64,000 nucleotides of DNA from Azoarcus sp. (lineage in GTDB: Bacteria > Pseudomonadota > Gammaproteobacteria > Burkholderiales > Rhodocyclaceae): assembly GCA_031258965.1 (NCBI GenBank), contig JAIRMC010000099.1, forward strand, positions 1 through 64,000, read 5' to 3'. The notes under the pieces were generated by a model. The model worked only from the letters and a program-made list of their open reading frames with translations. It had not been told where the DNA came from and did not search any database. Numbering within the stretch: the stretch's first letter is position 1; every line of letters starts with the position of its first letter. A program made the translations under genes and the position numbers. Positions 32,016-39,359 of the stretch are shown in pieces.

Positions 32016-33092
32016 TTAACCGCGTTTTTCCAAGCCCTTCCCTTGCTCAACGTGACTAAATCGTGACAAACCATCAAGCACCGCCACCGCTTTCCGGACG
32101 TTTTCCGGGGCTAGATGTGCGTAACGCTCTGTCATCCTGATCGTCGAATGCCCTAGCAAATCACGCACGGCTTGCAACGGCTGCCCGGCACTGACCAACC
32201 ACGATGCGCACGTGTGCCGCAGATCGTGAATGCGGAAATCAGTGATGCCCGCATTCCGAAGTGCGATCTTAAACGCACTGCGCACGGATGCTTGCCGCGT
32301 TCCATCTTCATGCGCAAACACCCAAGGCGACGCCGGGCAGTGCGACGCGCGAAACCTTGCCAAATTCAGCATGGCCGCCCGTGCCTCAGCGTTCAGAGGC
32401 ACAGAACGCCGCCGACCGCTCTTGGTGTCGTGCTCGCCCAAATGAAGCAGGTTAGCTTTCAGATCGACACGGCCCCACTGCAAACCGAGCAACTCATTAA
32501 GACGGCATCCCGTATTCAATGCCAATCTTATGAAGTCTGCAAGATGCGGCGATTGCCGCGACTTTTCGGCTTCCGCTGTCAGCGCGCGCGCTTCCTCAAC
32601 CGTCAAACTCCGAATGCGCCCCTCCGGCTCTTTAAGATGCATCCCTTCGGCATGGTTCGGAATCTCCCAATCCCATTCATGGCGCGCATAGTTGATCGCC
32701 GCTGACAATAACGACACTTCACGGTTGATTGTCGCATTCGCAACACCATCGCTTAGACGCTTGTCAACATAGGCCCGAATATCGCAACGCTTCAACGTCA
32801 GAAGGTCACGCCCGGTAAAAAATGGCGTCAGCTTCCGAAGCGTGCAAACATCACGCCTTGTGCTGCGTTTTATGCCTTGTGTCACCTTAAAATACGCCAG
32901 CATTAATTGATCGAACGAACGGCTTGGCACCCCACCCCACCGCTTCACCTGATGCGCTTCGAGTTTCCACTTGCCTTCGATGGCTTGCGCTTCGCGCAAG
33001 TCTGTCGTGCCAGTAGTGCGTCTAACTCTCTTGCCGCCTGCGTCTGTGAAACTACCCCAATAGACCGGGGAATCTTTGCGTCGGTAGACCAT
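32016..33092 (-). CDS. Tyrosine-type site-specific recombinase (phage/island integrase)
   Basis: ALNTGCRLNELLGLQWGRVDLK; HDLRHTCASWLVSAGQPLQAVRDLLGHSTIRMTERYAHL. Confidence 0.95.
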   Translation of the reverse strand: MVYRRKDSPVYWGSFTDAGGKRVRRTTGTTDLREAQAIEGKWKLEAHQVKRWGGVPSRSFDQLMLAYFKVTQGIKRSTRRDVCTLRKLTPFFTGRDLLTLKRCDIRAYVDKRLSDGVANATINREVSLLSAAINYARHEWDWEIPNHAEGMHLKEPEGRIRSLTVEEARALTAEAEKSRQSPHLADFIRLALNTGCRLNELLGLQWGRVDLKANLLHLGEHDTKSGRRRSVPLNAEARAAMLNLARFRASHCPASPWVFAHEDGTRQASVRSAFKIALRNAGITDFRIHDLRHTCASWLVSAGQPLQAVRDLLGHSTIRMTERYAHLAPENVRKAVAVLDGLSRFSHVEQGKGLEKRG

Positions 33093-33316
33093 GATTTTTT
33101 ACTCCTTAACGTGTGCGTCTCCGACACCGCGCAGGGAACATTATGGCCCCCTTCGGTTCGCTGCGCGATAAATTCGCGTACCGCCTCAGAAGGAACGCGC
33201 ATCAAGCGCCCAATGCGGCAAACCGGTAAGGAACCGCGCTCTATCAAGCGCCGCACGGTACGGACAGAGACTTCGCCAAGCTGGCGAGCGACTTCTTCAA
33301 GCGACCACAGCAGCAT
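32945..33316 (-). CDS. HTH (excisionase/MerR-like) DNA-binding protein
   Basis: MLLWSLEEVARQLGEVSVRTVRRLIERGSLPVCRIGRLMRVPSEAVREFI; overlaps the integrase 5' end. Confidence 0.7.
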   Translation of the reverse strand: MLLWSLEEVARQLGEVSVRTVRRLIERGSLPVCRIGRLMRVPSEAVREFIAQRTEGGHNVPCAVSETHTLRSKKSWSTDAKIPRSIGVVSQTQAARELDALLARQTCAKRKPSKASGNSKRIR

Positions 33317-34199
33317 TTGCAATCCTTTCTGACTTTTCCTGAAAGGCAGCCCAATCAATAGGGCCGTCACCTTGATAGGCATAAACAGAACCGCCACGGA
33401 AAGCGACTTTCCATGGAGATCGGAAAATTTCGCCACTTTCTTTATCAAGCCACCCGCCCCCACACGGGCAACGGCGGACAGGCTGATCCTTGCCGACTTG
33501 TTCCCGAAGCCAGACCGGTAATGCCCACCAGCGCGCCTCATTCAGAGCTTCGCCTTCCAGACCGCCCACCCCATACATGCGCGCGCCTTTCGGCAAAATG
33601 ATGTCATCTTGTCCCTTACTCACATATTTGGCGGCATAACCCACGGCATGCCGTGCCCACTCCATGCGCGTCATCCCATGCGGCCACCATTGCGCCTGAT
33701 CGAGCTTGGGCAGCTTGCAGCCCCAAGGCAGCCAAACCAGAATGTGATAGTGCGGCCTTTGCGCCTTGGTCATCTCAAGCACCCAAACATAGCGGCATGG
33801 AGTATTCCTACGCTTCAACCACTGCCGGATACTGCGAATGCACGCCGAGACATGGCGGGCATCCCAGAGTACTTCGGGGCGATAGGTCAGCGTCAGCATG
33901 GCCGTGCGCCACTTAGAGACCTGCCCCCCATGTAATCGCGCCCCTGTCAGCACCCTGCGGCGCATGCGCTGCAAGCGTGTAGCTTTTGTGTCAATGCGAA
34001 TCGGAACACAGGGCACCCCGAATTGCCTTGAGGGTTCGCCCGTCCCCGTCCCCGTTCCACTTGTTTGTAAAGGGACAAGCCCAGTGCGGCAGGCAGGTTC
34101 GCCGTCGCTTCGCTCCGGCGAACCTGCCTGCCGCACAGCGCCGGACGCTTTGCCACACGATTGACGGTGATTGCTCGCACCAAAAGAATTGAGAAACAT
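33297..34199 (-). CDS. HUH-type rolling-circle replication initiator (inovirus/satellite-like Rep)
   Basis: AMLTLTYRPEVLW; VLEMTKAQRPHYHILVWLPWG (HUH-like); AVGYAAKYVSKGQ (Tyr motif); true start may be MRRRVLTG at 33965. Confidence 0.75.
   Translation of the reverse strand: MFLNSFGASNHRQSCGKASGAVRQAGSPERSDGEPACRTGLVPLQTSGTGTGTGEPSRQFGVPCVPIRIDTKATRLQRMRRRVLTGARLHGGQVSKWRTAMLTLTYRPEVLWDARHVSACIRSIRQWLKRRNTPCRYVWVLEMTKAQRPHYHILVWLPWGCKLPKLDQAQWWPHGMTRMEWARHAVGYAAKYVSKGQDDIILPKGARMYGVGGLEGEALNEARWWALPVWLREQVGKDQPVRRCPCGGGWLDKESGEIFRSPWKVAFRGGSVYAYQGDGPIDWAAFQEKSERIANAAVVA
34084..34136. repeat. Perfect 21-bp inverted repeat with 11-nt loop
   Basis: GTGCGGCAGGCAGGTTCGCCG-tcgcttcgctc-CGGCGAACCTGCCTGCCGCAC. 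Confidence 0.97.
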
Positions 34200-34945
34200 T
34201 TGCGCAATTCCAAATCAGGGAATGGCGCAATTCTGCCGTCAGCCAAAACATTAAAGTGTGCAAAAAAGTAGCACCAATCGGGAAATTTTCAAAATTTAAA
34301 TGTTGCAATTTTTGGCTGGCCCCGCTATTTTTTATTCAATATAAACATTGAGATACATAAAGCGTTTACTAATTCTATTTCTAAGAACCACATCACTTTA
34401 ATACGAGACATAGAAAGACGCAGAGAGAGTTATTTGTATAAAGAATCTCATCATCTCTAATCTTGTTTAATCCATACTCACATACTTAATGTCTTTGCTC
34501 CGCACATTCACAGGCAATGTGCAAACAACGTACACGTGCACGTACACGTACACACAACGAAGAAGGAACGGATACCCGGTACAGACACACTATAATATAT
34601 GCACATACACTGTTCGGACGTGAATATAAGCCCATAGAGGCAAAACAGCAGACAGGATGCACCCCCCCCTTACCCATCACATAAAATCGTCCTGTAGGTG
34701 CCTTAAAAGCCGTTTAAACGCACACCCTCTTTACAAGAGACCACGGACCCCGCAATCTGGAGAAATTCCGCTTCGCAGAACCGGGCTTCTCCGGGCTACG
34801 CTTCGCTCCGATCGCTTCGCGCCCCTACAAATCCCTTTTCCCTCCGGGCGTCCCGCCCTGCGCGCTCCGCTCGCTTGCCATCGGATGCTTGCGCATCCTC
34901 AGATAACACGAACCGCTTCGCGTGCGCCCTTCGGGCAAGTCAGAC

Positions 34946-34969
34946 TTCTTGACGGATGAACGTCAAGAA
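34946..34969. repeat. Perfect 9-bp hairpin TTCTTGACG-gatgaa-CGTCAAGAA
   Basis: Direct inspection; one of several hairpins in the 34.7-35.3 kb non-coding zone. Confidence 0.8.
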
Positions 34970-35360
34970 TGGTACCGCTCAGCAATCCATCAGCAAGCTA
35001 CCCTCTTTCCGTGCAGCATTTTCGGAACTAGCTGGAAAACCATCGCTACCTTACCGATTCAGCATGTTTTGTACAGCGTATAGAACCATGCTGTACTTAC
35101 AGCGCGCTTCGCGCGGAAAAAGGCGGGGGAGAAAACAGGAGTTTTCCCCCCCGACACCCCCCGCCATCAACTGCCCGCGCCCTCCGGGCGCTACGGCATC
35201 TCTGATCGAAGACCGTGCCGCGCTGTTGCGTGGAACCGTCAGGGGTTCCCTACCGCCGCAGGGCCATCAAAGGGGAGAACTCTGGAGGTAGTACCCCAAT
35301 GGGACGGACTGTGGTTGTCTGAAGGCCGTAGGGGCAGCAACCCATGGATACATGATTTGC

Positions 35361-35416
35361 ATGTTTTGTCACATAACCTTTGTGACACACTCCGGAAAAC
35401 CAAAGCAATTTATGGC
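35361..35416. repeat. Direct repeat copy A flanking the hcp cassette
   Basis: ATGTTTTGTCACATAACCTTTGTGACACACTCCGGAAAACCAAAGCAATTTATGGC; aligns to 37179..37237. Confidence 0.9.
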
Positions 35417-35871
35417 GGGCAGCTTTCGGGAATGTCCTTGTCCGAAAACTGGTGGATGATGGTTTCGCCGTCCTTGCCTTCGGAAAGGCAGAAGACTTTG
35501 CCATATCCATGTATTTCCGGTGCCATCCGGCCTGGAACGCCAGCACTGAAGCTAACACCGTAAAAAGTATTTTTTTCCAACGGGGAATCTCCCCCATAGA
35601 GAATGCACTCGTCGCCTGAAAGTAAAATACTTGGCTTCCAGCCTTCACTCCATGTTCCAGTAAACGGAAAACTGCCCTCCTGAATAATAACAGGGTATCG
35701 AGCAAGCATAATCGAGTAAATTTCAGCTTCCTCCTTACGTGCTTTGTCGTCGCTCACCGGCGCGAAGCACGGCACCCCTTCTTTTAGCGTAACCATCGCT
35801 TCGTGATCGTAATATCTCTGCCAGCAGCCTGAAAGCAGAAGCAGGCATATAGGCAGGCAGGCTTTTCTCAT
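35410..35871 (-). CDS. Lipoprotein, candidate periplasmic T6SS immunity protein
   Basis: MRKACLPICLLLLSGCWQRYY (lipobox); downstream of the HExxH gene and hcp in the same orientation. Confidence 0.65.
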   Translation of the reverse strand: MRKACLPICLLLLSGCWQRYYDHEAMVTLKEGVPCFAPVSDDKARKEEAEIYSIMLARYPVIIQEGSFPFTGTWSEGWKPSILLSGDECILYGGDSPLEKNTFYGVSFSAGVPGRMAPEIHGYGKVFCLSEGKDGETIIHQFSDKDIPESCPP

Positions 35872-35888
35872 TTGGCGTCTCCCTCAGT

Positions 35889-36473
35889 TCACATGCACCC
35901 GATAGATGTGGGTTCCGCCTCGCAGAGTGCGTTTTTGGCCGTGGGTAGGTTCTTCTTATTTTTGGGGTCGACAATGAAATCCGCAAGCACCGTTTCCAGA
36001 TCAGCAAGACTGTATAGCTCTTTCCCCGAATATAGTTTTGCTTGCCCATACAGCACATACATTGCCCAGTCGGCAATGATATTGGCCTGCGATTCCATCG
36101 GGTAGTCTGACAATTTTTTCTTGGTATCCAGTTTGTACTTATAGCCGTACCCAAAGACAGAACCGATTCCCTGAATGATGACAGCGTAGCCAAGTTGATA
36201 TTGCCAGACATGCACCATTTCATGGATAAAGTGATGCACTTTATCGTATCGTGGAAATATATCTGGAGCGGCGTAATCCTCTTTGAAAAGCATCTCACCG
36301 AAATAAATATTACCATTTGGCGTCATGGCAACATCAGCAGGTTGCAAGTCAGTCCACTTGTAGTTGCGAACCGTGACCGCGTTGTAGTTGATCGAGCTTC
36401 CGAAAATCTGCCGGAGCATCTGGACTTCCCCGACTGTCAGGGATCGGTTTATCTTCTTTGCTGGTGCAGGCAT
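35889..36473 (-). CDS. HExxH zinc-metallopeptidase-like protein, candidate T6SS effector
   Basis: 'DKVHHFIHEMVHVWQYQLGYAVIIQGIG' (HEMVH), downstream acidic residues 'YPMESQANIIADWA'; adjacent to hcp. Confidence 0.65.
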   Translation of the reverse strand: MPAPAKKINRSLTVGEVQMLRQIFGSSINYNAVTVRNYKWTDLQPADVAMTPNGNIYFGEMLFKEDYAAPDIFPRYDKVHHFIHEMVHVWQYQLGYAVIIQGIGSVFGYGYKYKLDTKKKLSDYPMESQANIIADWAMYVLYGQAKLYSGKELYSLADLETVLADFIVDPKNKKNLPTAKNALCEAEPTSIGCM

Positions 36474-36533
36474 GTTCTTTCCCTCCCAAAATGCATCAGA
36501 GGGCGGTTCCGTCGGGAAGCCGCCCGTGCCGGA

Positions 36534-37025
36534 TCAGGCAATCGTCTTGTTGGTAATCAGGCTCCAGCCCATCGCAACGTTGCCGCCGGGCGCGCCGTCC
36601 GCGCGTTTTTGTTGCGTGTAGGTCAGTCTGAAAGTGCCGGGAGCGAAGTCGATGCGTTCGCCGGGAAAGTCGCCCCCGCCGCCAAGATGGCTATAGCGGG
36701 AAATCAGTACCTGCTCCATTTTGATCTCCAAGTATTTTTCCTTGTTGCCGCCCGCGCGGCAGACAACGAGGGTCACTTCCTTGATGTGCCTGCCCGTGCA
36801 GACGGCTTCGAGAAGTTTGGGGGAGGTAAGGTCAACGTGTTTGGTGATGGAAAATATGCCGAAGTTGACCCGCTCCGCCGTTGCGCCGCCCGCGCTGCTG
36901 GCGGTTTTTGAGACAGGTTGCTCGACTTCATGACCGTAGGTCAAAACTTCAATCCAGTCCTTATACTTGTCGTCGGTGGATTCGCCGGGGATGCCGTCGA
37001 TTTTGAGGAAGGCGTCGAATGCCAT
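36534..37025 (-). CDS. hcp: Hcp-family type VI secretion tube protein
   Basis: MAFDAFLKIDGIPGESTDDKYKDWIEVLTYGHEVEQP...NFGIFSITKHVDLTSPKLLEAVCTGRHIKEVTLVVCRAGG. Confidence 0.93.
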   Translation of the reverse strand: MAFDAFLKIDGIPGESTDDKYKDWIEVLTYGHEVEQPVSKTASSAGGATAERVNFGIFSITKHVDLTSPKLLEAVCTGRHIKEVTLVVCRAGGNKEKYLEIKMEQVLISRYSHLGGGGDFPGERIDFAPGTFRLTYTQQKRADGAPGGNVAMGWSLITNKTIA

Positions 37026-37178
37026 GGTTTTTTGCTCCTGTTGTGAAAAAAGCGTGCAAATACTTTATGCGAGTGTGAATGATGTACTAACTATAAAATA
37101 ATGCAAGCTGTTTGTCTCCCGAATGTGCCGAAAGATCGCGGCTAACCATGTTTGGCCCTGCGCTAGCTTGTTACTTAC

Positions 37179-37237
37179 ATGTTTTGTCGTGTGACCATTT
37201 CGTGACACGCTCCGGAAAAACCAAGGCAATTTATGGC
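37179..37237. repeat. Direct repeat copy B flanking the hcp cassette
   Basis: ATGTTTTGTCGTGTGACCATTTCGTGACACGCTCCGGAAAAACCAAGGCAATTTATGGC. Confidence 0.9.
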
Positions 37238-37520
37238 AACTCCTGTCACGTTTGCGCGATGTCGGGTGACGTAAGTTAATGATTTGACAGAAGTTGCCAT
37301 TTTGCTCATCGGAGTGGCAATCCATGTGTTGCATTGGCGGCACCGCTTTGCTGGTGATGACAATCGACTCACCCGGCGTTTCTTCCCACCCGGAATCCTT
37401 TCAGCGAAAATCGGTGACTTCGGCGCTGTGATTCGGCTACACTTGCGCACTTTTTCGGCGCGCGCCAACGGCGTTGACGGCAACAAATAGAACACCGCTT
37501 CAGCGCGGAAAGGAACTCCC

Positions 37521-38447
37521 ATGTGGTTCAGGAATCTCCAGCTCTACCGTCTGCCTGGCGGATGGGACATCGCCCCGGCGGAACTCGAAGCGCGGTTGAT
37601 GGCGCGGCCACTCCAGCCTTGCGGCGCTCAGGACATGGTTTCAAACGGTTGGGTTTCGCCCAGGGGCGATGATGCCTTGCTGCGCACGGTGGGCCGCCAA
37701 TGGCTGATCGCGCTCGGCGTTGAATCCCGTCTGTTGCCCGCGGCGGTGGTGCGTCAGGAAGCCGACGAGCGCGCGGCGGAGCTTGCCGAGCAGCAAGGCT
37801 ACAAACTTGGGCGCAAGCAGATGCGCGATTTGTGCGAACAGGTAACGCAGGAGCTTCTGCCAAGAGCCTTTACCCGCCGCCGCCGCATCCATGCCTGGAT
37901 CGACCCAGTCGGCGGCTGGCTTGGCATCGACGCTTCCAGCCAGGCAAGGGCCGAGGAAGCGCTCGAACATTTACGCAAGACGTTCGATCACTTTCCGCTT
38001 GCCCTGCTGCGTACCGCGCATTCGCCCGCTTCAGCGATGGCGGATTGGCTGGCGGGCGAAGCGCCCGCGAATTTCACCATTGACCAAGACTGTGAACTGC
38101 GTTCCGCCAGCGAGGAAAAAGCGACTGTGCGCTACGCGCATCATCCGCTTGATGGCGGCGAAATCAAGGATCACCTCACCGCCGGCAAGATGCCGACTAA
38201 ACTGGCATTGACTTTTCATGATCGCGTCAGCTTCGTGCTTACCGACAAGCTGGAACTCAAGCGGCTGGATTTCCTCGACGTGGTGCGCGAAGAACTAGGC
38301 AGCGAAGACGATGCCGAGGCGCTGTTCGATGCCGAATTCGCGTTGATGACGGGCGAGCTTGCGCACCTGGTTCCGGCGCTACTTGAAGCACTAGGCGGGG
38401 AAGTGCAACAAGGCAACGCAGGCGCAAAAAACCACCGGCAACCCTAA
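37521..38447 (+). CDS. rdgC: Recombination-associated protein RdgC
   Basis: MWFRNLQLYRL...LEARLMARPLQPCGAQDMVSNGWVSP; RRRRIHAWIDPVGGWLGIDASS. Confidence 0.95.
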   Translation: MWFRNLQLYRLPGGWDIAPAELEARLMARPLQPCGAQDMVSNGWVSPRGDDALLRTVGRQWLIALGVESRLLPAAVVRQEADERAAELAEQQGYKLGRKQMRDLCEQVTQELLPRAFTRRRRIHAWIDPVGGWLGIDASSQARAEEALEHLRKTFDHFPLALLRTAHSPASAMADWLAGEAPANFTIDQDCELRSASEEKATVRYAHHPLDGGEIKDHLTAGKMPTKLALTFHDRVSFVLTDKLELKRLDFLDVVREELGSEDDAEALFDAEFALMTGELAHLVPALLEALGGEVQQGNAGAKNHRQP

Positions 38448-38476
38448 AGGGCAGGGCAGGGTTTCAAACCCGAGTC

Positions 38477-38565
38477 CGTCATTGCAAGCGCCCCTTCCCG
38501 CCATTGCAGGCGGGGCGAAGTAACCGCCGTCTGGGTTATACGGCGCTTCGCCCCTCGCAATGACG
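38477..38565. repeat. Dispersed CGTCATTGC repeat, copy 6 (outer arms CGTCATTGCAAG / CGCAATGACG)
   Basis: Direct inspection, between rdgC and the phasin gene. Confidence 0.75.
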
Positions 38566-38585
38566 GCGCCCAGAGCCTCCTTGTT

Positions 38586-39116
38586 TTACTTGCTGCGGCT
38601 TTTGCCCGTGGTGGCCGGTACCTGCACCTGAGTGAAAGCCTGGAAGGCTTCGCTCGAAGCGCGGGTCAATTGCTCGACCGCGGTACGGGTAGTGTTCAGG
38701 GTGCCCTGGATGGCTTCCAGCGTGCCCTGGTCGCCAATGGGCAACCCTTTGAACAGATTCTGGATAGCCCCGAAAACCTCCGCGCTGCTGGCGGTGATCT
38801 GCTCGCCGATGAGTTTGCTGACCTGGGTCTGTGCCTTGGTGGCGACTTCGGCGATTTCGCGCGCGCCGGCAAAAACCTTTTCGGCAGTGTTTTGCGCAAA
38901 ACGGCTGCGTAGCTGCAAGGCTTCCTGAGGGTCTTTGATGCCGCCGAGAGCCTTGGCGTTGTTGACGCTGTCCTCGAATAGCGACTTGGCAACGGCAACC
39001 TGGATTTCGATGACACGTTGCGTGTTTTCGATGGAGAGTTGCGCCAGTTGCACGGCGGCTTCAAGCCCCTTCTTCTGAAGCTCGTTGATTTGTTCAGATT
39101 TGGCTGCCATATTCAT
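38586..39116 (-). CDS. Phasin family protein
   Basis: KSEQINELQKKGLEAAVQLAQLSIENTQRVIEIQVAVAKSLFEDSVNNAKAL; C-terminal PATTGKSRSK. Confidence 0.9.
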   Translation of the reverse strand: MNMAAKSEQINELQKKGLEAAVQLAQLSIENTQRVIEIQVAVAKSLFEDSVNNAKALGGIKDPQEALQLRSRFAQNTAEKVFAGAREIAEVATKAQTQVSKLIGEQITASSAEVFGAIQNLFKGLPIGDQGTLEAIQGTLNTTRTAVEQLTRASSEAFQAFTQVQVPATTGKSRSK

Positions 39117-39359
39117 CCCTCATTGTGTTGTAAGTGCGAAGGCATGAAGCACGCATACCTTCTGGAAAAGAACGGTTGAAGAACAGTCGGCCTTCGCAAG
39201 CGACGACGGCAATTATGGATTCTGCCGGGATATAGAGCAAGCGCCTATTTTTGACGAAACGGTTTCGTGACTTTTTTTGCAAGGAAACTCAAGTCGTTAC
39301 CGATAATTCCTTTTTGGCCGGACGCCGGAGGGCGGGCCTGCTGCCACCCCGTGTTTCCG

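Noticed and set aside
35250-35705. 151-aa minus-strand ORF overlapping the immunity-candidate lipoprotein in another frame
   Set aside because: The lipoprotein frame has a clear signal peptide/lipobox and position; the alternative frame has neither.
31969-37500. Exact island boundaries/att sites around the integrase and hcp cassette
   Set aside because: No convincing att direct repeat could be found by eye; the 35361/37179 repeats bracket only the cassette.
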